Source: Pedomonas sp051304405
GTDB taxonomy: Bacteria; Pseudomonadota; Alphaproteobacteria; Sphingomonadales; Sphingomonadaceae
DNA length: 64,000 nt
Assembly: GCF_051304405.1 (NCBI RefSeq)
Contig: NZ_JBPPGG010000001.1
Location: 248,001-312,000 of the forward strand
Reading direction: 5' to 3'
Every line of letters starts with the position of its first letter. Positions within the stretch are counted from its first letter, which is position 1. Positions 50,690-59,601 of the stretch are shown here, in pieces. The notes below the pieces were generated by a model that saw only the letters and a list, made by a program, of their open reading frames with translations, had not been told where the DNA came from and did not search any database. The translations under genes and the position numbers were made by a program.

Positions 50690-51826
50690 CTAGTGCGGGT
50701 TCGGTCCCTCGCTCAGCATGACCTTGTCGCGGTTGAGCGAGCAGGAAAACAGAATCCCGAAGGCGATCATCACCGTCAGCATGGCCGAGCCGCCGTAGGA
50801 CATGAGCGGCAGCGGCACACCCACCACCGGCGCGAGCCCCATCACCATCATCAGGTTGATGGCAACGTAGAGGAAAACGGTCAGCGTCAGGCCCATGGCC
50901 AGCAGCCGCCCGAACTGCGAGCGGGAGGTGATGGCGGTCCACAGCCCCCAGCCCAGCAGGATGCCGTAGCAGGCGAGCAGGAACAGCCCGCCCATGAGTC
51001 CCCACTCCTCCGACATCATGGCAAACACGAAGTCCGTGTGCATCTCCGGCAGGAAGTTGAGATGGCTCTGGGTGCCCTGGAGGTAGCCCTTGCCGAAGAT
51101 GCCGCCCGAGCCGATGGCGATCTTGGACTGGGTGATGTGATAGCCCGAGCCGAGCGGGTCCATTTCGGGGTTGAGGAAGATCAGCACCCGCCGCTGCTGG
51201 TAGTCGTGCATCAGGTTCCACGCCACCGGCAGGGCGGCGGCCATGAGCGCGCCGCCGGTCCAGAACAGCCAGGCCCGCACCCCCGCCAGGAACATGACGC
51301 CGATGCCGCCGCAGACGATCAGGATGGAGGTGCCGAGGTCCGGCTGAAGCAGCACGAGCCCCACCGGCACCGCGATCATCGCGAGCGGGGGCAGCATGTG
51401 GTAGAAGCTGGTCACGTAGACCCGCGGCAGGTTGTGGTAATAGCGGGCCAGCGCCAGCACGATGGTGATCTTCATGAACTCGGAGGGCTGGAGCCGGATG
51501 ACGCCCAGGTCCACCCAGCGCTGCGCGCCGCCTGCCACCTTGCCGAGCACCTCCACCAGGATCAGCAGGAACAGCACCACGCCGTAGGAGGGATAGGCCA
51601 GCTTCAGCCACCATTTGAGGTCGATGGTGGCCAGCCCCAGCATCAGCAGCAGGAACAGGGCAAAGCGCAGCCCCTGCTTGGCGGCATAGGGATGGAAGCT
51701 GCCCCCGCCCCCGGCGGCCGAATAGAGCACGGCAAGGCCGAAGCCCGTCAGCACGACGATGACCAGCACGATCCACCAGTTGAGGCGGCGCAGCTTCTCG
51801 GGGATCGTCGGATTGTCCACCACCAT
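50690..51826 (-). CDS. rodA: Rod-shape-determining peptidoglycan glycosyltransferase RodA
   Basis: 378 residues with ten hydrophobic segments of the SEDS family. Landmarks: LLMLGLATIDLKWWLKLAYP, LQPDLGTSILIVCGGIGVMF, ITQSKIAIGSGGIFGKGYLQ, GTQSHLNFLPEMHTDFVFAM and VVGVPLPLMSYGGSAMLTVM (the conserved Ser-Tyr-Gly-Gly loop). It polymerises glycan strands together with PBP2. It is the last gene of the mreB-mreC-mreD-mrdA-rodA operon and begins three bases before the end of mrdA. Confidence 0.96.
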   Translation of the reverse strand: MVVDNPTIPEKLRRLNWWIVLVIVVLTGFGLAVLYSAAGGGGSFHPYAAKQGLRFALFLLLMLGLATIDLKWWLKLAYPSYGVVLFLLILVEVLGKVAGGAQRWVDLGVIRLQPSEFMKITIVLALARYYHNLPRVYVTSFYHMLPPLAMIAVPVGLVLLQPDLGTSILIVCGGIGVMFLAGVRAWLFWTGGALMAAALPVAWNLMHDYQQRRVLIFLNPEMDPLGSGYHITQSKIAIGSGGIFGKGYLQGTQSHLNFLPEMHTDFVFAMMSEEWGLMGGLFLLACYGILLGWGLWTAITSRSQFGRLLAMGLTLTVFLYVAINLMMVMGLAPVVGVPLPLMSYGGSAMLTVMIAFGILFSCSLNRDKVMLSEGPNPH

Positions 51827-51829
51827 CGC

Positions 51830-53851
51830 TCAGCCTCCCTGGGTTGCATCCTGAACGGTGGCGACCGTCCCGGCGGCCGGATCGGCGGCCGCGTCCGGCG
51901 CAGGCGCAGGCGCCGGTGCCGGCGCTGCGTCAGCCCCCGCCCCGGCCTCCCCGGGCAGCGCCTCCGCTGCCCCGGCGGTTGCCTGCGGCAGCGCGGGCGG
52001 CGTGTCGGGCACCTCCCATTCGGGCACGGACTCGCCCGCGTCCCGGCGCTCCCGCGCCAGCAGGAAGGTCATGATGTCCCGCGCCACCGGCGAGGCCGCC
52101 GCCGAGCCCGAGCCGCCATGGTCCACCACCACGGCGCAGGCGTAGCGCGGCGCCTCGACCGGCGCATAGGCCACGAACAGCGCGTGGTCGCGGAAGCGCC
52201 ACGGCAACTGATTGTTGTTGAGCACGCCGGTGCGCCGCTCCGCCGCCGAGATGCGCCGCACCTGCGCCGTGCCGGTCTTGCCCGCCATGGTGACGCCCGG
52301 CAGCCGGAGGCGGGCGACGCGCGCCGTCCCCTCCGCCGAGTTGATCACGGCGCTCATCGCCTCGCGCACCAGCCGCAGATGCTCCTCCGGCACGCCCAGC
52401 GGCCGGGCCGGGGCGACCGCCCCTTCCGCGCGCAGCAGCCGGGGCACCACCTCGCGCCCGCTGGCCAGCCGGGCGGTCATCACCGCCAGTTGCAGCGGCG
52501 TTGCCTGCATGTAGCCCTGGCCGATGGAGGCGTTCAGCGTCTCGCCCGCCAGCCAGGGCTTGCCGTAGCGCTTGCGCTTCCACGCCGGGTCCGGCACCAG
52601 GCCCGAGCGCTGCGAGGGCAGCGGCAGGTCGTATTCCTGGCCGAGGCCGAAGCGCCGCGCCATGCGGGCGATGGCGTCGATGCCGATGCGGCGGCTGATG
52701 TCGTAGTACCAGGTATCGCAGCTCTGGAAGATGGCGCGGCGCATGTTCACGTGGCCGTGGCCGCCCCGCTTCCAGCAGTGGAAGGCGTGGCTGCCCAGCA
52801 TGTAGCGGCCGGAGCAGAACACCCCCTCCTCCGGGCGGATGCCCGCTTCCAGCGCCGCCAGCGTCACCACCATCTTGAAGGTGGAGCCGGGCGGATAGAG
52901 GCCCTGCAGCGGCTTGTTGAGCAGCGGGTGCTTCTCGTCCTCCAGCAGCGCCTTCCACACGCGGGTCTTGATGCCGCCCGAGAAGTCGTTGGGGTCGAAC
53001 GCCGGGGTAGAGCACAGGGCCAGGATGTCGCCGGTGTGCACGTCGATCACCACGGCGGAGGCCGCCTCGCCCTGGAGCCGCCAGGCGGCATAGACCTGAA
53101 GCTCCCGGTCCAGCGTCAGGGTCACCGCGTCGCCCGGCGTGTCCTCCGTCCGCCCGAGGGAGCGCAGGATGCGCCCGCGCGCGTTCACCTCCACCCGGTC
53201 GGCGCCGGCCCGCCCGCGCAGGGTCTTGTCGAGGGTCTGCTCGACGCCGCCCCGGCCCACCTTGAAGCCCGGCAGGCGCAGGATGGGGTCCGGGTCCTGC
53301 TCCAGCACCTTGTCGTTGGGCGCGCCCACGTAGCCGAGCACATGGGCGACCGCCTCGCCATCGGGATAGTAGCGGGTGTAGCCCTGCACCGGCTGCACGC
53401 CGGAGAGCGTCGGCAACTGCACGTTGATGGCGGTGAAGGCCTGCCAGTCGATGTCCCGCACCACCTCCACCGGCATGAAGCCGGGCACACGCTTCACCAT
53501 GTCCCGCACCTTCTGCCGGTCTTCCTCGTCCAGCGGGATGACGCGGTGAATGGCGTCCAGCGTCGCCTCCAGATCCTCCACCTCCTCCGGCACGAGGGTG
53601 AGGCGGTAGTCCTGCCGGTTGAGCGCCAGCGGATAGCCGTTGCGGTCGAGGATCAGGCCCCGGCGCGGCAGGATCGGGCGGATGGAGATGCGGTTGTCCT
53701 CCGCCAGCAGCTTGTAGCGGTTGTTCTCGAAAACCGAGAGATAGCCCATGCGCGCCGCGAGCGTGGCGAACACCATCGCCTTCGCGCCGCCCAGAATGAG
53801 GGCGCGGCGCGTGAACACGCGGATGCGGTCGGCTTCGGTTTCCATGCTCAT
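51830..53851 (-). CDS. mrdA: Penicillin-binding protein 2 (rod elongation transpeptidase)
   Basis: 673 residues. One membrane segment near residues 15-40 is followed by the dimerisation domain (RPILPRRGLILDRNGYPLAL) and the transpeptidase domain: Ser323 in STFK, SCD (the S-x-N variant, near 377) and KTGTAQ near 533. The C-terminal ~60 residues are an unusual Pro-Ala-Asp tail (APAPAPAPAPDAAADPAAG). It crosslinks wall peptides in the elongasome with RodA and MreC. Confidence 0.95.
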   Translation of the reverse strand: MSMETEADRIRVFTRRALILGGAKAMVFATLAARMGYLSVFENNRYKLLAEDNRISIRPILPRRGLILDRNGYPLALNRQDYRLTLVPEEVEDLEATLDAIHRVIPLDEEDRQKVRDMVKRVPGFMPVEVVRDIDWQAFTAINVQLPTLSGVQPVQGYTRYYPDGEAVAHVLGYVGAPNDKVLEQDPDPILRLPGFKVGRGGVEQTLDKTLRGRAGADRVEVNARGRILRSLGRTEDTPGDAVTLTLDRELQVYAAWRLQGEAASAVVIDVHTGDILALCSTPAFDPNDFSGGIKTRVWKALLEDEKHPLLNKPLQGLYPPGSTFKMVVTLAALEAGIRPEEGVFCSGRYMLGSHAFHCWKRGGHGHVNMRRAIFQSCDTWYYDISRRIGIDAIARMARRFGLGQEYDLPLPSQRSGLVPDPAWKRKRYGKPWLAGETLNASIGQGYMQATPLQLAVMTARLASGREVVPRLLRAEGAVAPARPLGVPEEHLRLVREAMSAVINSAEGTARVARLRLPGVTMAGKTGTAQVRRISAAERRTGVLNNNQLPWRFRDHALFVAYAPVEAPRYACAVVVDHGGSGSAAASPVARDIMTFLLARERRDAGESVPEWEVPDTPPALPQATAGAAEALPGEAGAGADAAPAPAPAPAPDAAADPAAGTVATVQDATQGG

Positions 53852-53879
53852 TGGCGGGAAGCAGCCCCTCGTCCCACGA

Positions 53880-54410
53880 TCAAAACCTGTCCACGATCCG
53901 GACCTGAAGGAAGGCCCCGACCCGGAACACGAAAGGCATCATTGCCAGGGTGACGACGCCCTGCACCAGAAACGGCTCGAGCCGCAGCCCCGGCTGGAAG
54001 ATCAGCAATAGCGCCCAGCTCAGCAGTTGGAAGAGCAGAACGACAAAACTCCCCACTGCCAGGCTGAACACGAACGGGCGGGAGCGGAACACCTGCACCT
54101 GGCTGGCAAGCCCCGCCGAGAACACCGTGAACAGGGTGGCGTTGAGCCCGACCGGCAGGGTGAGCGTGGCATCCACCACGATCCCGGCGAGGAACGCGGC
54201 CCAGCTCGGCATCAGGTCCGGCCGGTGGATCGACCAGTAGAAGACGCACAGGAACGGCAGGTGCGGCAAGATCGGGCCGGGCAGGAACACCGGCAGCACC
54301 ATGCCGATCACGGAGAGGATGGTCATGACGGTGGGCATCACCCGCCGCCAGCTGGACGCCGCCAGCGCCAATCGCTCTTCCCGGCTGAGGAGCGCCCAGG
54401 GTTCCGTCAT
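53880..54410 (-). CDS. mreD: Rod-shape-determining protein MreD
   Basis: 176 residues with five hydrophobic segments, typical for MreD: MVLPVFLPGPILPHLPFLCV, YWSIHRPDLMPSWAAFLAGI, VVDATLTLPVGLNATLFTVF. It is the small membrane partner of MreC and MreB. It overlaps mreC by four bases (ATGA) and is followed by mrdA. Confidence 0.93.
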   Translation of the reverse strand: MTEPWALLSREERLALAASSWRRVMPTVMTILSVIGMVLPVFLPGPILPHLPFLCVFYWSIHRPDLMPSWAAFLAGIVVDATLTLPVGLNATLFTVFSAGLASQVQVFRSRPFVFSLAVGSFVVLLFQLLSWALLLIFQPGLRLEPFLVQGVVTLAMMPFVFRVGAFLQVRIVDRF

Positions 54411-55384
54411 CGCGAACCTGCGGGCGCCTGCGCCTCGGGCGCGGGCTGAACCCCCGGCAGCGGCTTGTCCGGCAGCGGGAACGGCGGGGGCGCGGACGGC
54501 TGCGGCGCGCCGTCGGCGGCGGCCGGCAGGTCCGGGTTGATGATGGCCTCCGGCACGAACGGCCGCAGGATGGTCACGAAGTCGAGGCCGCCCGGATTGG
54601 CCACCGGCAGCGCCCGCGGCTCGGGACCATGGGGGTTGGTGATGATCGCCACCGGAATGCCCGGCGGGAAGGTGCCGCCGTCGCCCGAGGTCACCAGCCG
54701 GTCACCGGCCTTCAGCGGCCGCCCCGGCGAGAGGAACTGGAGCACCAGCTCCTTCTCGTTCATGCCGGCGGCGATGGCGGTGCGGTTGCTCTCCTCCACG
54801 CGCACGGGCACGCGGCTGGCATGGTCGGTCAGCAGCAGGATGCGGGCCGAGGTGTGGCCCACGTCGATCACCTGCCCCACCAGCCCGTCCGCGTCGCGCA
54901 CCGGCTGCCCCACGGCGACGCCGTCGCGCGCGCCGCGCAGGATGATGGCGCTGCGCACGTAGGAGCCCGCCGTCGAGCCGACGATGCGCGCCGCGCCCAC
55001 CACGTCCTGCCGGGGCTCGATGATGCCCAGCAGCTGCTTGAGGCGGCGGTTTTCGGTGAGCACCGTGCGGTAGCGGCTTTCCATTTCCTGAAGGCGCGCC
55101 ACTTCCCGCTCCAGCGTGCGGTTGCGGGAGCGCACGAGGAAATAGCTCTCCACCTCCCCCGAGGCGGCCTTGATCCATTCGAAGGGCGCGCGCATGGCGG
55201 AGAGCACGGGGGCCACGCTGTCCAGCGCGGCGGCGGACAGGCTGTCGCCGAAGCGCACGGACGAGCGGTTGAGCACCATCAGCAGGGCGCCCGTCAGCAC
55301 CAGCACGATAATCAGGACGCGCGACAGGAACCAGCGCCACCGCGCCGGCTGGTAGGAAGGTGTCGTGCCTTGCGGCAACGGCAT
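54407..55384 (-). CDS. mreC: Rod-shape-determining protein MreC
   Basis: 325 residues. One N-terminal membrane segment (VLIIVLVLTGALLMVLN), a coiled coil (RSRNRTLEREVARLQEMESR), then the two beta-barrel domains (GAARIVGSTAGSYVRSAIIL, VGQVIDVGHTSARILLLTDH, LVTSGDGGTFPPGIPVAII). The end is Pro-rich. MreC forms the periplasmic scaffold that activates PBP2. Confidence 0.95.
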   Translation of the reverse strand: MPLPQGTTPSYQPARWRWFLSRVLIIVLVLTGALLMVLNRSSVRFGDSLSAAALDSVAPVLSAMRAPFEWIKAASGEVESYFLVRSRNRTLEREVARLQEMESRYRTVLTENRRLKQLLGIIEPRQDVVGAARIVGSTAGSYVRSAIILRGARDGVAVGQPVRDADGLVGQVIDVGHTSARILLLTDHASRVPVRVEESNRTAIAAGMNEKELVLQFLSPGRPLKAGDRLVTSGDGGTFPPGIPVAIITNPHGPEPRALPVANPGGLDFVTILRPFVPEAIINPDLPAAADGAPQPSAPPPFPLPDKPLPGVQPAPEAQAPAGSR

Positions 55385-55448
55385 GCCGGGCCCCCTGTGC
55401 GTTCAGCGGCCAACCGAGTCCCAGGCAGGTCCTGCCATGGGTCCCCGC

Positions 55449-56495
55449 TTAGTAGGCTGTGGTCAGGACGCCGCGATAGATGGGGTCTTCCAGCGCCCGT
55501 CCTGTCCCCAGGGCCACGCAGCTCAACGGTTCTTCCGCCACGGAGACCGGCAGGCCCGTGTGCTCGCGCAGCACCCGGTCGATGTCGGTCAGCAGCGCGC
55601 CGCCGCCGGTGAGCACGATGCCCTTGTCCACGATGTCGGCCGCCAGTTCGGGCGCCGTGTTCTCCAGAGCCACCTTCACGCCCTCGATGATGGCGGAGAC
55701 GGTTTCGGAGAGAGCTTCGGCAACCTGGGCCTGATTGATGATGATTTCCTTCGGCACGCCGTTCATCAGGTCGCGGCCCTTGATCTCCAGGGTCAGGCCC
55801 TGGCCGTCGGCGGGCGGATAGGCGATGCCGATTTCCTTCTTGATGCGCTCGGCGGTGGAGTCGCCGATCAGCAGGTTATGGTTGCGCCGCACGTAGTTGA
55901 TGATGGCCTCGTCCATCTTGTCGCCGCCCACGCGCACCGAGGTGGCATAGGCGATGCCGCGCAGCGACAGCACGGCCACTTCCGTGGTGCCGCCGCCGAT
56001 GTCCACCACCATGGAGCCGGTCGGCTCGATCACCGGCAGGCCCGCGCCGATGGCCGCCGCCATGGGCTCCTCGATGAGGTAGACCTGGCTGGCGCCCGCG
56101 TTGTTGGCGGCGTCGCGGATGGCGCGGCGTTCCACCGACGTGGAGCCGGACGGCACGCAGATCACGATCTCCGGCGAGGCGAAGGAGCGGCGGTTGTGCA
56201 CCTTGCGGATGAAATGCTTGATCATTTCCTCCGCCACGAAGATGTCGGCGATCACGCCGTCGCGCAGCGGCCGGATGACCTCGATGTTGCCGGGCGTGCG
56301 GCCCATCATCAGCTTGGCTTCGTTGCCCACGGCCAGAACGTGCTTGCGGCCGTTGTCGTTCTGGATGGCAACGACGGACGGCTCGTTGAGCACCACGCCC
56401 CGCCCCCGCACGTAGACGAGCGTGTTGGCGGTGCCGAGGTCGATGGCCATGTCCGAGGAAAGGAAACTGAGAAAGCGGCTGAACATCCCTGCCAT
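55449..56495 (-). CDS. mreB: Actin-like rod-shape protein MreB
   Basis: 348 residues, full length. Actin-fold motifs are clear: phosphate 1 AIDLGTANTLVYVRG, connect 1 RMMAAAIGAGLPV-like stretch (EEPMAAAIGAGLPVIEPTGS), phosphate 2 MVVDIGGGTTEVAVLSL and adenosine KGIVLTGGGALLTDIDRVL. An N-terminal amphipathic segment (MFSRFLSFLSS) binds the membrane. It heads the mreBCD-mrdA-rodA operon and directs lateral wall growth, so the cell is probably rod-shaped. Confidence 0.97.
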   Translation of the reverse strand: MAGMFSRFLSFLSSDMAIDLGTANTLVYVRGRGVVLNEPSVVAIQNDNGRKHVLAVGNEAKLMMGRTPGNIEVIRPLRDGVIADIFVAEEMIKHFIRKVHNRRSFASPEIVICVPSGSTSVERRAIRDAANNAGASQVYLIEEPMAAAIGAGLPVIEPTGSMVVDIGGGTTEVAVLSLRGIAYATSVRVGGDKMDEAIINYVRRNHNLLIGDSTAERIKKEIGIAYPPADGQGLTLEIKGRDLMNGVPKEIIINQAQVAEALSETVSAIIEGVKVALENTAPELAADIVDKGIVLTGGGALLTDIDRVLREHTGLPVSVAEEPLSCVALGTGRALEDPIYRGVLTTAY

Positions 56496-56751
56496 GTATC
56501 GTTCCGTATGGTGTATGGCGTAACGGCTGCTTCAATACGGAAGCAACTCGAATCACAGTGTTTCAGCCGCGCACAATGAAGGCTCAGCCGCGCATCGCCA
56601 AGCAGAAAGTTGATTTTACCATAAAACGCCGCACGCCCAATTCGACTAATCCATCCATTCGATTTTGGCAGTCGGGCGACTGGGCGCTGGCGCGGGTCCG
56701 TCCGCCCCGGTAAAGTGCCGCCCCATGAGCAGCTCCCTGACCAGCACCCCC

Positions 56752-58662
56752 ATGAGCATCCGTCGCCTCCCCGATCATCTCATCAACCAGATCGCCGCCG
56801 GCGAAGTGGTCGAGCGCCCGGCCAACGCCGTCAAGGAACTGCTGGAGAATTCGCTGGACGCGGGCGGGCGGCGCATTGCCATCGACCTGGAGGACGGCGG
56901 GCGCCGACTCATCCGCATCACCGACGACGGCTGCGGCATGACGCCGGAGGAGATCCGGCTGGCGCTGGAGCGCCACGCCACCTCCAAGCTGCCAACGGAC
57001 GACCTGTCGCAGATCCGCTCGCTCGGGTTTCGCGGCGAGGCGCTGCCCTCCATCGCCTCGGTCAGCTGCCTCGAGATCGCCAGCCGCCCCACCGCCCAGG
57101 AGACCGGCTGGCGGGTGAAGGTGGACTACGGCCAGGTGACGGCCGATGCCCCCACCGGCATGAACCCGGGCACCCGCATTTCGGTGATGGACCTGTTCGC
57201 CCGCCTGCCCGCCCGGCTGAAATTCCTCAAGTCCGAGCGGTCGGAGCTGGCCGCCTGCCTCGACATCATCCGCCGTCTGGCCATGGCCCACCCGCATGTG
57301 GGCTTCACCGTCACCCACAACGGCCGCACCGTGTTCCAGAGCGCGGCCCAGTCCGGGGATCTGTTCACCGCCGGCGCGGGCCGCCTGACGGACGTGCTGG
57401 GCGTCGAGTTCACCGACAACGCCATTCCGGTGGACGTGAGCCGGGAGGGTCTGCGCCTGTCCGGCTTTGCGAGCCTGCCCACCTACAACCGGGGCGTGGG
57501 CGACCACCAGTTCCTGTTCGTGGACGGCCGCCCGGTGCGGGACCGCCTGCTCCTCGGCGCCATTCGCGGCGCCTATCAGGACGTGCTGGCCCACGACCGC
57601 TTTCCCGTCGTCGTGCTGTTCCTGGAGACGCCCGAGGGGTTCGTGGACGTGAACGTTCACCCCACCAAGGCCGAGGTGCGCTTCGCCGACGCCGCCCTGG
57701 TGCGCGGGCTGATCGTCGGCGGCCTGCGCGCGGGGCTCCAGGCGGCGGGCCAGCGCACCGCGACCACCGTCGCCAGCGCGGCGCTCGGCGCGCTGGGCCG
57801 GAGCAGCCAGGCGGACGCCCCGTCCGCCGCGCCGCCCTACAACCCGGGGGCCGGGTTCGGCTACCAGTCCCGCCCCTCCGGCCATGCTTCGGGCTCGACA
57901 CTCTCCCCGCGCCTGGCGGACTGGTCCGTCAGCTACAACACCGGCGGTACCGGTACAGGCGCAGCCGCACCGGCCCTCTCCGCCCAGCCCCGGCTCGCCG
58001 ACTTCGCGCCCCAGGCGCCCGCGGCCTCCAGCGCCGCGGCCCGGCCCGAGCCCGCGCCGGAAGCGGAGGACGCCACCCGCTTTCCCCTGGGGGCCGCCCG
58101 CGCCCAGATCAACAACACCTACATCGTCGCCGAGACGGCGGACGGCGGCATGGTGATCGTGGACCAGCACGCGGCCCACGAGCGGCTTGTCTACGAGCGC
58201 ATGAAGGCGGCGCTGACCGAGGGCGGCATCAAGCGCCAGCTCCTCCTGCTGCCGGAGGTGGCGGAGCTGGACCAGATCGCGGCCGATGCGCTGGAGAGCC
58301 GCGCCGCCGAGCTGGAGGCCCTCGGGCTGGTCATCGAACGCTTCGGCCCGGCGGCGGTGCTGGTGCGCGAGGTCCCGGCCCTCCTCGGCAAGGCGGACGT
58401 GATCGGCCTGGTCCGCGACCTTGCCGACGAGATCGTCCATCTGGGCGAGGCCTTCTCGTTGCAGGAGAAGCTGCACGAGGTCTGCGCCACCATGGCCTGC
58501 CACGGCTCGGTGCGCGCCGGGCGACGGCTGTCGGTCGAGGAGATGAACGCCCTCCTGCGCGAGATGGAAGCGACGCCCAACTCCGGCCAGTGCAACCACG
58601 GCCGCCCCACCTGGCTCAAGCTGCATCAGGCGGACATCGAGAAGCTGTTCGGCCGTCGCTAG
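56752..58662 (+). CDS. mutL: DNA mismatch repair protein MutL
   Basis: 636 residues from the ATG at 56752 (MSIRRLPDHLINQIAAGEVV); an in-frame ATG at 56725 is possible. The GHKL ATPase domain has NQIAAGEVVERPANAVKELL, the Asp in DDGCGM and GFRGEALPSIASVS. A Pro-Ala linker spans about 340-450. The C-terminal domain has the endonuclease motif DQHAAHERLVYE near 471-482 with MACHGSVRAG and GQCNHGRPTW as zinc-site partners. The motif indicates a nicking MutL, as expected where MutH is absent. It diverges from mreB. Confidence 0.96.
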   Translation: MSIRRLPDHLINQIAAGEVVERPANAVKELLENSLDAGGRRIAIDLEDGGRRLIRITDDGCGMTPEEIRLALERHATSKLPTDDLSQIRSLGFRGEALPSIASVSCLEIASRPTAQETGWRVKVDYGQVTADAPTGMNPGTRISVMDLFARLPARLKFLKSERSELAACLDIIRRLAMAHPHVGFTVTHNGRTVFQSAAQSGDLFTAGAGRLTDVLGVEFTDNAIPVDVSREGLRLSGFASLPTYNRGVGDHQFLFVDGRPVRDRLLLGAIRGAYQDVLAHDRFPVVVLFLETPEGFVDVNVHPTKAEVRFADAALVRGLIVGGLRAGLQAAGQRTATTVASAALGALGRSSQADAPSAAPPYNPGAGFGYQSRPSGHASGSTLSPRLADWSVSYNTGGTGTGAAAPALSAQPRLADFAPQAPAASSAAARPEPAPEAEDATRFPLGAARAQINNTYIVAETADGGMVIVDQHAAHERLVYERMKAALTEGGIKRQLLLLPEVAELDQIAADALESRAAELEALGLVIERFGPAAVLVREVPALLGKADVIGLVRDLADEIVHLGEAFSLQEKLHEVCATMACHGSVRAGRRLSVEEMNALLREMEATPNSGQCNHGRPTWLKLHQADIEKLFGRR

Positions 58663-58809
58663 CCCCACGCAGGTGCGCCGGGCGGCGCACCCCGTTTCGT
58701 TTCCCACAATGAGAAAGAGCGAAACGCAGCGCGCAACAGCAACCGCGCCACCTTCTCATTGCGCAATACCAATGTCAATAGGTTTTTGCCTATCTCCGGC
58801 AAAGCCCCC

Positions 58810-59511
58810 CTATTCCTGCGGCTGGCGCGGCGGCTCGTAGGCGGAAGGCTCGCCCTGCTGCGCTTGCTGTTGCGGGTGCTGTTGCGGGTGCTGGCGCTTT
58901 GCGGGGCCCGCTGCCGCCTGCTGCATGGCCGGCCGCTCCTGCGCGCGCCCCGGCTGACGCCCGGCCTCGCCCCGCGCACCGATGGGAATGCGCCGGGCCC
59001 GCTGCCCTTCCTGGGTCTTGCGCAGCGTGATGCGGAGCACGCCGTTGTGGAAATCGGCCTGTGCGTTTTCCTCGTCCACCCCGGCGGGCAGGCCGATGCG
59101 CCGCTCGAAGTGGCCGTAGTAGCGCTCCGAGTAGCCGCGCTCCCGGTCCTCCGTTTCGGTCTTTTTCTCGCCGCGGATGGTGAGCACGCCCTCCTCGATC
59201 ATCAGCTCAACATCGTTCTCGCTGAGGCCCGGCACTTCGGCGGTGATGCGAATCTCGCTGTCGGTCTCGCTCACCTCGATGCTGGGCCAGGCGGCGGAGC
59301 CGGCCATCCCCGCCAGCCCTGGCAGGGAGGCGCCGCCCATGCGGGCGAGTGGCGCGAAGCCGCCCCGGAACATGTCCTCGAACATGCTCTCGATGTCCCG
59401 GCGCAGGTTCAGCATGGGGCTCTGCCAGTCACCCGGGCCGAACCCGCCGCCGGAGAGACCGCCGCCGGAGAGACCGCCGCGATTGCGCGGCGTCAAATCA
59501 CGCATGGCCAT
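58810..59511 (-). CDS. Hsp20 family small heat-shock chaperone
   Basis: 233 residues from the ATG at 59511 (MAMRDLTPRNRGGLSGGGLS), with GAGGAG upstream. The alpha-crystallin domain covers about residues 75-180 (PSIEVSETDSEIRITAEVPG, GVLTIRGEKKTETEDRERGY, HNGVLRITLRKTQ). The N-terminus repeats LSGGG. After the RIPIGA tail motif, ~50 further residues are rich in Gln, Ala and Pro, longer than most family members. It holds unfolded proteins in the cytoplasm. Confidence 0.9.
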   Translation of the reverse strand: MAMRDLTPRNRGGLSGGGLSGGGFGPGDWQSPMLNLRRDIESMFEDMFRGGFAPLARMGGASLPGLAGMAGSAAWPSIEVSETDSEIRITAEVPGLSENDVELMIEEGVLTIRGEKKTETEDRERGYSERYYGHFERRIGLPAGVDEENAQADFHNGVLRITLRKTQEGQRARRIPIGARGEAGRQPGRAQERPAMQQAAAGPAKRQHPQQHPQQQAQQGEPSAYEPPRQPQE

Positions 59512-59601
59512 GACCCGTCTCCTCAGGTTGGTGTCGCCTGAGGCAACGTGCGGCCCGGGCGGGGGATGCATGGCACCCCCGCCGCTCGTCGCAATCCGTG
59601 C

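Noticed and set aside
50693..53953. 1086-codon plus-strand frame opposite rodA and mrdA
   Set aside because: Antisense to two well-supported genes, His/Arg/Gln-rich and without domain features.
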